A stretch of DNA of 64,000 nt from WHSW01 sp963851045 (GTDB taxonomy: Bacteria; Actinomycetota; Thermoleophilia; Solirubrobacterales; 70-9). A model generated the notes under the pieces. It was not told the origin of the DNA. It did not search any database and saw only the letters and a list, made by a program, of their open reading frames with translations. This document shows positions 33,633 to 42,872 of this stretch, piece after piece (within the stretch, counting starts at the first letter, position 1; each line of letters opens with the position of its first letter). The position numbers and the translations under genes were made by a program. The stretch covers positions 496,001 through 560,000 of the forward strand of contig CAWKNC010000002.1 in assembly GCA_963851045.1 (NCBI GenBank). Direction: 5' to 3'.

Positions 33633-35618
33633 CTACCCCGCCAGCGTTGCGGCGAGCTGTCCCGGCTCGGCGACGGGGACCTGGCAGACAAATCGCTGGC
33701 ACACATATGCGGCAGGCCGACCGTCGAGCGCGCGCCGACCTTCCATCAGCTCGGGGCTCTTGGTTCCCTCGCTTCCTCCGGCCAAAACGAGGTGCGGGCG
33801 CAGCTCACCTCGCACAACGGCCGCGAGCTCGGCCAACTCACCGACGTCCTCGCGCGCCACGAGGGCAACCTCGCGAATGGAGGCCTGGTCGAAATCGATC
33901 GCGCGCAGCAGGTGCGCGACCGCGCTCGGATGACGCGTCGCGACTCGGGCGTAGAGGGCGAAGACCGAGCGCGCGTGATCGCCGTAGCTCGCCTCGCCGG
34001 TGAGCGCCTCGAGTCGCAGCAGCCCGTAAGCGGCAGATGAGCTGCCGCTTGGGATCGGGTGGTCATCGAGGTCCTTGCGGCGGGTGATCAGCTCTTCGTG
34101 ATCGTCGGAGGTCATGAAGAAACCGCCGCGCTCGGGGTCGGCAAATCGGGCGATCATCCGGTCGGCGGTCTCGCGAGCCGCGTCGAACCAGCGCTGCTCG
34201 AAGCTCGACTCATAGAGCGCGAGCAATGCCTCGACGAGAAACGCGTGATCCTCGAGGTAGGCGTTCAGCTTGGCCTCGCCATCCTTCCAGGTGCGCAGCA
34301 GGTTGCCTTCGGCGTCGCGCATCGAGTCCCAGACGAACTGGGCCGCCTCGCCGGCCGCGTTCAGATAGTCGTCGCGCCCCAGCACCGCGCCGGCGTCGGC
34401 GAGCGCGGCAATCGCAAGCGCGTTCCACGCCAGTAGGCGCTTGTCGTCGAGCCCTGGCCAGACGCGTCTCGAGCGCACCTCGTAGAGGGCGCGGCGCGCC
34501 TCGTCGATCCCTGCCGGGGGCTCGGCGGCAAAGCCGGCCGGCAGGTGAAGGATGTTCGCCCCCTCGAAGTTGCCGTCCTCAGTCACTCCGTAGTAGTCGA
34601 TAACGGCCTCGGCGTCGGGGCCGAGAACCTCCCGGATCTCCGCGGGGGTCCAGACGTAGAACTTGCCCTCGACGCCCTCGGAGTCGGCGTCGAGCGCGGA
34701 GAAAAAGCCGCCCTCCTCACCGCGCATCTCGACGAGCATCCAGTCGAGCGTGCGCTCCGCGGTCTGGCGCCAGCGACTGTGACCGAGAGCCTGATAGCCG
34801 TGCACGTAAACGCGAGCGAGCAGGGCATTGTCGTAGAGCATCTTCTCGAAGTGAGGAACCAGCCAGACGGGGTCGACCGAGTAGCGGGCAAAGCCGCCTC
34901 CGATCTGGTCGTTGATACCGCCGGCGGCGATCCGGTCGAGCGTCAGCTCGACGACCTCGGTCTCACCGCGGGCGAGCAGGAACTCCAGAGCCGAGGCGGG
35001 CGGGAACTTGGGGGCCGAGCCGAAGCCGCCGTTGCGCATGTCCGCCGTCGCCCGAAACTGCTCGACCGCGGCGTCGAGAAGGCCGGCCGGGACGGCCTCT
35101 GGCGCGGGATCGATTCGCGCGGAGGCCGAGAGCTGTTCGCGGATCCGTTCGGCCGCGTCACGGATCTGATCGCGCTGGCTTCGCCACGACTGCGCCACCG
35201 CCTCCAGCACCATCGGAAAACTTGCCATCCCCTGGCGCTGCTCCGGCGGGAAGTAGGTGCCCATGTAAAACGGAACGCCGGCGGGGTCGCAGAAGGCCGT
35301 CAGCGGCCAGCCGCCGTGGCCGGTCATCGCCTGCACCGCCTCCATGTAGATCGCGTCGACGTCCGGGCGTTCCTCACGATCTACCTTGATGCAGATGAAG
35401 CTCTCGTTCATGAGTGCGGCGATCTCGTCGTTCTCGAACGACTCGCGCTCCATCACGTGACACCAATGGCAGGAGGAGTAGCCGATCGAGAGCAGAATCG
35501 GCCGGTCGAGTTCAGCGGCTCGCTGGCGTGCCTCCTCGCCCCACGGGTACCAGTCCACGGGGTTGTCCTTGTGCTGGAGGAGGTACGGGCTGGTCTCGGC
35601 GGCGAGGCGATTGGCCAT
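33633..35618 (-). CDS. DUF255 thioredoxin-domain protein (YyaL family)
   Basis: 661 residues, the full family length. The N-terminal thioredoxin-like domain opens with MANRLAAETSPYLLQHKDNP and carries GYSSCHWCHVMERESF with Cys50 and Cys53. A long (alpha/alpha)6-barrel-like region related to N-acylglucosamine epimerases follows (about 190-600, e.g. GGFSAPKFP-like GGFGSAPKFPPASALEFLL and LLAWNALAIAALADAGAVLG). These proteins are widespread and poorly characterised; redox repair or sugar binding has been suggested. It is followed 9 bases later by the SnoaL gene. Confidence 0.93.
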   Translation of the reverse strand: MANRLAAETSPYLLQHKDNPVDWYPWGEEARQRAAELDRPILLSIGYSSCHWCHVMERESFENDEIAALMNESFICIKVDREERPDVDAIYMEAVQAMTGHGGWPLTAFCDPAGVPFYMGTYFPPEQRQGMASFPMVLEAVAQSWRSQRDQIRDAAERIREQLSASARIDPAPEAVPAGLLDAAVEQFRATADMRNGGFGSAPKFPPASALEFLLARGETEVVELTLDRIAAGGINDQIGGGFARYSVDPVWLVPHFEKMLYDNALLARVYVHGYQALGHSRWRQTAERTLDWMLVEMRGEEGGFFSALDADSEGVEGKFYVWTPAEIREVLGPDAEAVIDYYGVTEDGNFEGANILHLPAGFAAEPPAGIDEARRALYEVRSRRVWPGLDDKRLLAWNALAIAALADAGAVLGRDDYLNAAGEAAQFVWDSMRDAEGNLLRTWKDGEAKLNAYLEDHAFLVEALLALYESSFEQRWFDAARETADRMIARFADPERGGFFMTSDDHEELITRRKDLDDHPIPSGSSSAAYGLLRLEALTGEASYGDHARSVFALYARVATRHPSAVAHLLRAIDFDQASIREVALVAREDVGELAELAAVVRGELRPHLVLAGGSEGTKSPELMEGRRALDGRPAAYVCQRFVCQVPVAEPGQLAATLAG

Positions 35619-35650
35619 GGGTCGAGGCTACCCGCGATGCGCCCGCGCGA

Positions 35651-37339
35651 TCAGCAGTGCGAGCGCAGCGCGGAGAGCAGGAGGATCGACGCAACCGAGT
35701 AGTCGATCGCCGGCTCGGACGTGACGTAATTGCGACGCGCGTCCTCATAGGCGGCGAACGCGCTGTTGAGCTTGCTCTTGGCCTTGAAGCCCTGGTCGCG
35801 GATCTGCGACAGCGGTGCCGGGCCACCGACCACAGCGCCAGTGGGCTGGCCCTTGCCGAATACCGTTGCCCAGTGGTGCGGGTTGCGCGCGGCCTTCGTG
35901 CCATAGCCGACGACGAAGCTGCGCCCGAAGGGATTGCGGCCCAGCAGGTAGTCGCGCGCTCCGGCCGCGACCGCACACCCCTGCGACGTGCCATCCGGGA
36001 TGCCCGCCGCCAGCGCCGCGAGCGCGCCGGTGCCGCCGTTCTGCGCGGTCGTTCCCCATGCGAAGAAACCGGGCATGCCAAAGGCGTTCTTGCGTGCCTG
36101 AAAGACGGCGATATCACCGTTCTCGCGCAGCAGATTGCAGCTGAGGTCCAGCGCCGGCCCGGGTGCGATCGCCGGACGCCCGAGTGCTCCGCAGGCATCA
36201 GCGGCGCCAAGCGGCGCAAAGCTCTCGACCACGCCGATGGTCGCGTTCGGCCGCGAATCGCGGTCGGCGATGAAGCTCGTGTACTCGTCGAGGTAGGAGG
36301 TCTCGCCCGTCGCCCGGTAGAGCTCGAGCGCTCCCGTCGCCATCGAGTCCTGCCAGTGGGTTGCGTGGTAAAAGCGACCCGCGTAGCTCGGATAGCCAGC
36401 CTTCACCAGCGTCGGTGCGGGAGCACCTGAGAGCTTGCCGGCGTCGTACCACTGCCGCGCGGCTGCGAGCAGCCCGGCGATTCCCGGTGCGCTGGAAGGC
36501 CATGGCCAGCGCCGCCGAGGCCTTGCCGCCCAGATCGCCACCGATCTGCCCGCGATTCAGCGTGTAGGCAAAGCGGGTGGCGATGCCCGGAAGGTTGCTG
36601 GCGTCGTCAGATGAGGGATCCCGAAAGCCGAGATCGTGGTCGCGAGCGTCGCCGACCTGTGCCACGAAGACGTCGGGAAACGGATGCGCCGCCAGCAGCC
36701 AGCGGATGCCGACATCGGCCTCGGCCTCGAGCGCCGCTGAATTCGCCGGATCGAGTAGCGCGGAGGCTTCGAATACCGCTGTCGAGAAGGCGGTCGTCTG
36801 GGTGAAGTGCAACATGTCGCCGGCGTCCATCCAGCCGCCGGTGACGTTGATGTGTTCACCGGGATGGGTTGGTGCCGACGGGTGGATGGTCGCGTCGTTG
36901 AGATGCGCCGGGCCATGTGTTGCCGACGACTCGGAACCGTCGCGGTTGGCGTTGAAGTAGCCGAGGATCGCGCCCACCGCGCCGTCGGATCCACCGTCGG
37001 TAACCACCCACGGCTTCGAGCGCAGCTTGCCGACGATCACCCTGTAGGTGCCTGGGGTCGTGATCGCCGTGAGATCGGCCGCGTATGCCTTGCGCCACGG
37101 CGCCGGCTTGCCTCGAGCCTTCACGAGCCGGCCCTCGAGAACCGTTGCTCCGCCAGCGTCGACGACCGTGAACCGCGCGCCCGCGAGCGACCGCTTGGCG
37201 CCGACGATCGCCACCTTGCTCTCGTCGATCGAGCTCGGCCCACCGACGCGGATCGCGTTGGGGGGAGCCGCAGCCGCCACCGACGTACCGGCAAGCGTCA
37301 GGACCGCGGCGATCAGGAGCGCTAGGCGCGGGATTGGCG
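35651..37339 (-). CDS. Glycoside hydrolase family 9-like secreted enzyme, frameshifted
   Basis: An exported enzyme of about 560 residues after correction. A signal-like segment (LALLIAAVLTLAGTSVAAAA) leads to a CelD-N Ig-like domain (about 25-115: SKVAIVGAKRSLAGARFTVV). The GH9 catalytic barrel then shows GGWMDAGDMLHFTQTTAFST, matching the catalytic-base DAGD motif, and near the end DYLLGRNPFGRSFVVGYGTK with NPHHW and SEPAIDYSVASILLL. Near 36495 an extra base shifts the frame between AMAFQRTG and IAGLLAAARQWYDAGK. No ATG/GTG/TTG lies right before the signal peptide, so the start is uncertain and may also be affected by an error. Beta-glucan hydrolysis is expected. Confidence 0.8.
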
Positions 37340-37588
37340 CACCTCCCTCGCGAGCTCTCCCAGGGCGGCCACGGCCTCGCCGATGCCTGCGCCGGTCTCC
37401 TTCATGTAGAGCTTCGCGGCCTTGCGCTCCTCGCCGGACTCGAGGAGGAGGCGGACCTCGTCGGAGACCGGGGGAGCCTTCGTCGCTTCCACTGCCCAAT
37501 CTGTCGATCCGGTCTGCTCGAAGAGCACGCTCACCTGACGCTCGAGCTCCTCAACCCGCGCCCGCAGTTCGTCGATCTCGTCGCCCAT
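37322..37588 (-). CDS. Small coiled-coil protein, unknown function
   Basis: 88 residues from ATG 37588; a longer frame starts at 37627. The N-terminal coiled coil (MGDEIDELRARVEELERQV) is followed by a short helical unit, EVRLLLESGEERKAAKLYMK and GIGEAVAALGELA. The unit resembles the C-terminal helix pair of ribosomal L7/L12-type modules found in small actinobacterial proteins. The 3' end overlaps the start region of the GH9 gene. No specific function can be assigned. Confidence 0.65.
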   Translation of the reverse strand: MGDEIDELRARVEELERQVSVLFEQTGSTDWAVEATKAPPVSDEVRLLLESGEERKAAKLYMKETGAGIGEAVAALGELAREVRQSRA

Positions 37589-37592
37589 GTCC

Positions 37593-38222
37593 TCAGTATG
37601 CGCGTGCAAGCTCGCCGATGCGTTCAATCCAGGCCCTCAGTCGCCGACGGTCCCCGAGCGGCTGGTAGCGCTCGAGGATCACATGGAAGGTCTCGTCGTC
37701 TGCCGGATCACGGTTGAGCGCATATTTGAGGAACGGATAGGCAACGAAGTCGCCGGCCCCGAGCGGACCGAGCAGATGATCGCCGCCCGCGAGGAGCTCC
37801 TCGAAATGATCGAGCCGAGCGGTCATCTGCGCTCCGAGGCGCTCGACCAGCGCCATGTCGGGAGAACTCTTCTCGAGCTCGGCCTCGATCGCGTTCGGTG
37901 CAGCCTTGTACACGCGCTCGAACCACTCGATGAAGATGTCCACGCCGGCGCGATGGGCGGGCTCGGTGGGAAAGAGCGGCGGATCCGGTGTGCGCCGATC
38001 GAGATGGCGCATGATCGCGACGGAGTCGTGGAACACCTCGCCGGCGTCCTCGATCACAGGCACGAGTCCCTGACCGCTGATCGCCTCGACCGGACCGCGG
38101 TTGGAGTACTCGATCAGGATCGACTGCGCTTCGATTCCCTTGTGGGCGAGGGCGAGCCCGACGCGCTCGCAGTTCGTCGACCACTCGGCGCGATAGAGCC
38201 GTACCGACGGACCGCCGGCCAT
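37593..38222 (-). CDS. Glutathione S-transferase family protein
   Basis: 209 residues from ATG 38222, two bases after the aminotransferase stop, so co-transcribed. The N-terminal thioredoxin-like domain (VRLYRAEWSTNCERVGLALA, about 7-26; VPVIEDAGEVFHDSVAIMRHL with the conserved DS pair) is followed by a helical C-domain (about 90-205). Glutathione is generally absent from actinobacteria, so the thiol used, or whether catalysis occurs, is open. Confidence 0.87.
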   Translation of the reverse strand: MAGGPSVRLYRAEWSTNCERVGLALAHKGIEAQSILIEYSNRGPVEAISGQGLVPVIEDAGEVFHDSVAIMRHLDRRTPDPPLFPTEPAHRAGVDIFIEWFERVYKAAPNAIEAELEKSSPDMALVERLGAQMTARLDHFEELLAGGDHLLGPLGAGDFVAYPFLKYALNRDPADDETFHVILERYQPLGDRRRLRAWIERIGELARAY

Positions 38223-38224
38223 CG

Positions 38225-39613
38225 CTACGCGGCGGTGACGTCTCGCGCGAACGCTTCGAGCGCGTCGGCGAAGACCTGAAGGTCCTCCTCGGAATGGGCG
38301 ACCGAGATTGTCCACTCCTCCTCGACGCCTGGGGTCATGAAGACGTGATGGTTCATGTGGTAGAGCCACGCGAGGGTCGAGAGCTCGCCGTCGACCTTCG
38401 TCAGGTAGTCGCGGTACTCGCGCAACGGCTCGGCCGAGAAGACAACGCAGCCCTTGGCGCCGATGCCCTGCGTGTAACACGGAAGGCCGTACTTCTCGAT
38501 GATCTCGTCGCAGCGGCCGAGCAGCCACTCGTTCGCCGACTCGAGCTCCGTGTAGGCCTCGGGCGTCAGGACCTTGGTCAGCGTTGCCTCGGCGGCTGCC
38601 ATCACGAGCGGGTTGCCGTTGAACGTGCCGTACTGGACAACCGTGCCGTCGGCGACGGCCGCCCCGAGCTCAGCGCTCATGCCGATGGCGCCGCCCGGGT
38701 AGCCACCGCAGGTCGCCTTTGCGAGCGTGACGAGGTCGGGCGTGACGCCGAAGCGCTCGGTGGCCCCACCACGGGCGATCGTGGCTCCGGTCTTGACCTC
38801 GTCGAAGATGAGGACGACGCCGTGCTGCGTGCATAGCTCGCGGACTCGCTCGAGGTAGCCCTCGACCGGGGGGATGATGTTGATGTTCATCATCGCCGGC
38901 TCCATGATCAGTCCGGCGACCTGCCCGTCCAGCTTGCCGAGGACGCTCGCCAGGGCGTCGGCGTCGTTGAACGGCACGGCACGCGTGAGCTCGGTCAACG
39001 CAAGCGGATAGCCCGCGCCGTACGGAACCGAAACCGGGTCATCACGATCCCCGAGCGCCTCGAGCGGCGGATAGACGCTGACCATCACCGAATCGTGGTG
39101 GCCGTGGTAGGAGCCCTCGATCTTGAGGATCACGTCTCGCCCCGTGGTTCCGCGAGCTAGATGCACCGCATCCATCGTCGACTCGGTGCCCGAGTTGGTG
39201 AACCGCCACTGCGGCAGGCCCCAGCGGTCGGCAAGCTCCTCGGCGACGACGATCGAGCCGTCGGTCGGTGCGGCGAAGTGGGTGCCGAGGTCGATCCGGG
39301 CCTTGACGGCCTCGCCGATCGTCGGGTTGGCGTGGCCGACGGCCATGACGCCGAAGCCGTTGTGAAAGTCGACGTACTCCCCGCCGTCCACATCCCACAC
39401 CCGTGCGCCCTCGCCGCGCTCGAGGTAGACCGGCCAGGGCTTGTTGACCTGAAAGGAGGAGGGGACGCCGTTGGGCATCACCTTCACGCCGCGTTCGTAG
39501 CGCTGTTTGGACTGCGGCGTGCGGTCGGCGAGCTTCTCCATCTCGCGCTCGGTCAGCTCGGCGAGGCGGTCGCGGTCGATGCTGGCGGTCTGGGTGCTTG
39601 TCTCGAGGCTCAT
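38225..39613 (-). CDS. Class III aminotransferase, glutamate-1-semialdehyde aminomutase-like
   Basis: 462 residues from ATG 39613. Fold-type I PLP enzyme: KVMPNGVPSSFQVNKPWPVY at the start, the VDGGEYVDFHNGFG region, phosphate-binding NSGTESTMDAVHLARGTTGR, EGSYHGHHDSV, LIFDEVKTG (PLP Asp) and the Schiff-base Lys in LVTLAKATCGGYPGGAIG. It is close to HemL, but the motif around the Lys (AKATCGG, not GKIIGGG) and the pairing with a GST gene argue against 5-aminolevulinate synthesis. A broader amine or beta-amino acid aminotransferase is likely. Confidence 0.86.
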   Translation of the reverse strand: MSLETSTQTASIDRDRLAELTEREMEKLADRTPQSKQRYERGVKVMPNGVPSSFQVNKPWPVYLERGEGARVWDVDGGEYVDFHNGFGVMAVGHANPTIGEAVKARIDLGTHFAAPTDGSIVVAEELADRWGLPQWRFTNSGTESTMDAVHLARGTTGRDVILKIEGSYHGHHDSVMVSVYPPLEALGDRDDPVSVPYGAGYPLALTELTRAVPFNDADALASVLGKLDGQVAGLIMEPAMMNINIIPPVEGYLERVRELCTQHGVVLIFDEVKTGATIARGGATERFGVTPDLVTLAKATCGGYPGGAIGMSAELGAAVADGTVVQYGTFNGNPLVMAAAEATLTKVLTPEAYTELESANEWLLGRCDEIIEKYGLPCYTQGIGAKGCVVFSAEPLREYRDYLTKVDGELSTLAWLYHMNHHVFMTPGVEEEWTISVAHSEEDLQVFADALEAFARDVTAA

Positions 39614-39635
39614 ACGGGGAGGGTAGAGCCCGCTG

Positions 39636-40124
39636 TTAAACCGCTTCGTCCAAGTCGTCGGGAGATGGTTGGACGAGCAGGCGTTGCCAGATCGTTCCAA
39701 GTGCGTCGATCTCGCGGGCGTCGAGGCGCGAAAGGAAGATCCGGCGCACCGCGGCGAGGTGGTCGGGCCGCGCCGCCTCAACGGCTTCGCGGCCCTGGGG
39801 GGTGAGCTGCGCGTTGTAGCCGCGCCCGTCGTCGCTACACCGTTCGCGCTCGATCAGGCCGCGGTCGACCAGCCGGTCGGCGAGCCGGGTGATGCCGCTG
39901 CGGCTGAGCAACAGACGCTCGGCGAGCTCGCTCATTCGCATGCGCCCAGCGGTGGCGTCGCTGAGGTTCATCAGAACCTCATATGCCGTGAGCCCAAGTC
40001 CGTGGTCGCGCTCGAGCTCGGCATCGAGCTCGGCCGTCAGCCGACTGTGGACCGCGAGCATGCCCTTCCACGCAGAGAGCTCCTCGCGATTCAGCCGGTG
40101 GGTGGATGCTTGATGCATCGCCAC
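39636..40124 (-). CDS. MarR family transcriptional regulator
   Basis: About 162 residues (GTG 40124, or ATG 40118 two codons later). Winged helix core: LTAYEVLMNLSDATAGRMRM, then RLLLSRSGITRLADRLVDRG (recognition helix), and the wing IERERCSDDGRGYNAQLTP. It is divergent from the VOC dioxygenase gene, and the gap holds two TTGC-N4-GCAA dyads. This is the usual arrangement in which a MarR protein represses itself and the neighbouring detoxification or aromatic-degradation genes until a phenolic or oxidised ligand binds. Confidence 0.92.
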   Translation of the reverse strand: MAMHQASTHRLNREELSAWKGMLAVHSRLTAELDAELERDHGLGLTAYEVLMNLSDATAGRMRMSELAERLLLSRSGITRLADRLVDRGLIERERCSDDGRGYNAQLTPQGREAVEAARPDHLAAVRRIFLSRLDAREIDALGTIWQRLLVQPSPDDLDEAV

Positions 40125-40138
40125 GAGGGTAACAATGC

Positions 40139-40175
40139 TTGCTCGCGCAACTACCTAGTATAGTTGCATGCGCAA
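40139..40175. promoter_or_regulatory. Two TTGC-N4-GCAA operators flanking a -10 box
   Basis: TTGCTCGCGCAA (40139-40150) and TTGCATGCGCAA (40164-40175) share the same dyad half-sites, centres 25 bases apart. Between them lies TAGTATAGT, a good -10 region for the VOC gene. The position in the MarR/VOC divergent gap makes them probable MarR operators. Confidence 0.7.
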
Positions 40176-40201
40176 TTACTTTTAGTCCCATTGGAGAAGA
40201 C

Positions 40202-41128
40202 ATGAAGCTCGAGGGAATCCACCACATCACCGCAATCACGGGCGACGCTCAGCGCAACGTCGACTTCTACGCCGGCACCCTCGGCCTGCGCATGGTCAAA
40301 AAGACCGTGAACCAAGACGAGCCGAGCGTCTACCACCTCTTCTACGCCGACGAGCAGGGGAGCGCCGGTTCCGACATCACCTTCTTCGAGTTTCGCGGGG
40401 CCGCCGACGGGCGCGCGGGCGATGGCATGGTCCACCGCGTCGTGTGGCGCGTCGGCTCCGACGCCGCTCTCGATTTCTGGGCCGAGCGGCTCGGCGCCGC
40501 AGGGGTCGAGACCGCGCGCGACGGCGCCTCGTTGCGCTTCTCGGACCCGGAGGGGCTCGATCACGAGCTGGTGGTCGCGCGGGTGGCCGACGCCCCGCTC
40601 ATCGCCGATCATCCGGAGGTTCCTGGCGAGCTCGCGCTGCAGGGATTTCATGCGGCACGCGCCTATGCCTCGGATCCCGATCGCAGCTCCGGCCTGCTCT
40701 CGACCCTTGACTTCGAGCAGGCCGACGATGGCTCCTGGGAGGCGCGCGGTGAGAGTCGCGGCGGACAGTGGATCTACGATGCGCCACCGCCCGAGCGCGG
40801 CATCCCGGGCGCCGGCACCGTGCATCACATCGCCTGGGCCTCCTCAATGGATGAGCATGAGGCGTGGCGCCAAAGGGCGGTCGAGGGCGGGGCGCGCCCG
40901 ACGCCGGTGATCGATCGTTTCTGGTTTCGGTCGATCTACTTCCGCGAGCCGAGCGGCGTTCTCTTCGAGGTCGCGACGCTCGGTCCCGGCTTTGGTGTCG
41001 ACGAAGATCCTGAGCATCTCGGCGAGAGCCTGATCCTGCCGCCGTTCCTCGAGGAGCACCGCGAGCGAATCGAGGCCGGATTGGCGCCGGTCGTCAACCC
41101 GCGGACCGCGGCTCGCGCCGGCTCGTGA
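40202..41128 (+). CDS. VOC-family ring-cleaving dioxygenase/glyoxalase-like
   Basis: 308 residues from ATG 40202 with ribosome site GGAGAA five bases upstream. Two vicinal-oxygen-chelate modules: the first about 1-150 (LEGIHHITAITGDAQRNVDF, first metal His), the second about 155-290 (GTVHHIAW second His, SGVLFEVATLGPGF third-ligand Glu). This is the YkcA/MhqO-like set linked to (methyl)hydroquinone defence in Firmicutes, where MarR-type MhqR controls a dioxygenase-hydrolase pair. The same three-gene logic is present here. Confidence 0.92.
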   Translation: MKLEGIHHITAITGDAQRNVDFYAGTLGLRMVKKTVNQDEPSVYHLFYADEQGSAGSDITFFEFRGAADGRAGDGMVHRVVWRVGSDAALDFWAERLGAAGVETARDGASLRFSDPEGLDHELVVARVADAPLIADHPEVPGELALQGFHAARAYASDPDRSSGLLSTLDFEQADDGSWEARGESRGGQWIYDAPPPERGIPGAGTVHHIAWASSMDEHEAWRQRAVEGGARPTPVIDRFWFRSIYFREPSGVLFEVATLGPGFGVDEDPEHLGESLILPPFLEEHRERIEAGLAPVVNPRTAARAGS

Positions 41129-41769
41129 GCGACGGGCTCGTTCACCTCCTGCGCGAACCGGCGGCGGAGCCCCACGGCGCTCTGGTGCTCAACCATGGCC
41201 GCGGGTCCGATGAGCACGACCTCTACGGGTTGCTCGACGAGCTCGACCCGCAGCGGCGTCTGCTCGGGATCACGACCGGCGCGCCGCTGACGAACATCCC
41301 GCCCGGCGGGCGTCATTGGTACCGCGTCCCGCGCGTCGGACACCCGGATCCCGAGACGTTTCACTCCAGCTACGGACTGCTCACGGGCTTTCTCGATGAG
41401 CTGTTGGCCGAGCGCGGCATCAGCTGGGACCGCACCGCGATCGGTGGCTTTTCGATGGGAGCCGTGATGTCGTACGCGGTGGCCCTCGGACCGGGTCGGC
41501 CGACGCCCGCCGCGCTGCTTCCGCTCAGCGGCTTCATCCCGACGGTCGCGGGCTGGGAGCCCGAACTCAGCGAGCGCGACGGCATGGCGATCCTGATCCA
41601 CCACGGCCGCAACGACCCGGTGATATCGGTCGAGTTTGCTCGAGAAGCCAGGCAACTGCTCGAGGGCTCGGGCCTCGGTGTCGGCTACCTCGAAAGCGAC
41701 GCCGGACACTGGCTGCCACCGGAGGTTTTGCCGCCCGCCGCCGCCCTGGTGGACGCCGCGATCCCATAA
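41125..41769 (+). CDS. Phospholipase/carboxylesterase-type alpha/beta hydrolase
   Basis: 214 residues, overlapping the VOC gene by four bases (GTGA). Catalytic elements: the oxyanion segment ALVLNHGRGSDEHDL, nucleophile GGFSMGAVMS (Ser about 110), acid in IHHGRNDPVI and base in SDAGHWLPPE. It resembles MhqD, which follows mhqO in the Bacillus quinone-resistance operon. It probably hydrolyses the ester or lactone product of the dioxygenase. Confidence 0.9.
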   Translation: MSDGLVHLLREPAAEPHGALVLNHGRGSDEHDLYGLLDELDPQRRLLGITTGAPLTNIPPGGRHWYRVPRVGHPDPETFHSSYGLLTGFLDELLAERGISWDRTAIGGFSMGAVMSYAVALGPGRPTPAALLPLSGFIPTVAGWEPELSERDGMAILIHHGRNDPVISVEFAREARQLLEGSGLGVGYLESDAGHWLPPEVLPPAAALVDAAIP

Positions 41770-41788
41770 ACCCGTCGGCGGCGTATGC

Positions 41789-41800
41789 GAACATGTGTTC
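41789..41800. promoter_or_regulatory. LexA/SOS box abutting a radical SAM gene
   Basis: GAACATGTGTTC (extended CGAAC-N4-GTTCG), the same consensus as the box before lexA. It ends one base before the GTG start of the Rv2578c-like gene, so LexA would cover the translation start and probably the transcription start. Confidence 0.85.
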
Positions 41801-42823
41801 GTGCGCTGGCAGAACCTTCAAGCAGGCGAAAGTCCTCAGGGGCTGCTCCCCGGGATGGGTGAGTCGACGGTCCGTACGTTCGATGCCCCCGAAGCGCTCG
41901 GCATCCGCTTTCACGAGATCGAGGCCCGATCCGCAATTAACCCGGTGCCAAAGCGCTCGCGGATGCCGTTTCGATGGACGATCAACCCGTATCGCGGGTG
42001 TACCCATGCCTGCGTGTATTGCTTTGCCCGGCCCACCCACACGTACCTCGACCTGAACGCTCGGGAGGACTTCGAGCGCGAGATCGTGGTCAAGGTCAAC
42101 GTCCCAGAGCTGGTTCGCTCCGAGCTTGGCAGCCGATCATGGAAGGGCGAGCACGTCGCGCTCGGTACCAACACCGATCCGTACCAATGGGTCGAGGGCC
42201 GCTACGAGCTGATGCCGGCCATCTGGGAGGCCATGCGCGACTACTCGAACCCGTGCTCGATTCTCACCAAATCGCCGTTGCTGCTTCGCGACATCGAGGT
42301 GATGAAGAAACTTGCCGGGAGAGGCAAGTTCGTTGCCAACCTCTCGATCCCGACTCTTGAGGAGAAGGCCTGGCGGTTGACCGAGCCGCACACGCCGCAC
42401 CCGCGCAAGCGGATCGAGGCCGTCGCTGAACTCGCACGAGCGGGTATTCCGGTCGGGGTGCTGATCGCGCCGCTGATTCCCGGAGTCAACGACGCTCCCG
42501 GGCAGATCGAGGAGCTCGTCGCACTTGCCGGTGAGGCCGGTGCTGAGAGCATCGCCGGGCTCGGGATGCACCTGCGCGGCGAGGTGCGCGACATCTGGTT
42601 CGACTGGCTGCGCCAGTATCGGCCCGACCTTCTCCCTCGCTACGAGACGCTCTACCGAAAGGGCGCATACATGGACAAGGACGAGCGCAAGAAGCTCGCT
42701 CGCCGCGCTCGCGGAGGACGGCGGACGCGGCGCATGACCGTCCGTCGCGGTGAGGCAGCCGATCCCGTACGCGCGCCCCGCAACCCGGCCGTCTCCGCGC
42801 GAGCACAGCCACGGCTCTTCTGA
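41801..42823 (+). CDS. Radical SAM protein, Rv2578c/SplB-like
   Basis: About 340 residues from GTG 41801 (RWQNLQAGESPQGLLPGM); longer openings upstream lie in the esterase gene. The iron-sulphur motif is RGCTHACVYCFARPTH, spacing CX3CX2C, at about 67-74. Other core blocks are ALGTNTDPYQWVEGRYELMP, ILTKSPLLLRDIEVMKKLAG and VLIAPLIPGVNDAPGQIEEL. The C-terminal tail is basic (RRARGGRRTRRMTVRRGEA). It belongs to the actinobacterial Rv2578c family related to spore photoproduct lyase. An SOS box in front supports a DNA-repair role, still unproven. Confidence 0.88.
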   Translation: MRWQNLQAGESPQGLLPGMGESTVRTFDAPEALGIRFHEIEARSAINPVPKRSRMPFRWTINPYRGCTHACVYCFARPTHTYLDLNAREDFEREIVVKVNVPELVRSELGSRSWKGEHVALGTNTDPYQWVEGRYELMPAIWEAMRDYSNPCSILTKSPLLLRDIEVMKKLAGRGKFVANLSIPTLEEKAWRLTEPHTPHPRKRIEAVAELARAGIPVGVLIAPLIPGVNDAPGQIEELVALAGEAGAESIAGLGMHLRGEVRDIWFDWLRQYRPDLLPRYETLYRKGAYMDKDERKKLARRARGGRRTRRMTVRRGEAADPVRAPRNPAVSARAQPRLF

Positions 42824-42872
42824 CGTATAGGGTCGCCCCGCAGAGATCAAACTTTCCGATTAGGAGTGGACG

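Noticed and set aside
38225..39613. hemL, glutamate-1-semialdehyde aminomutase proper
   Set aside because: The sequence around the PLP lysine differs from true HemL and the partner gene is a GST, with no haem genes near.
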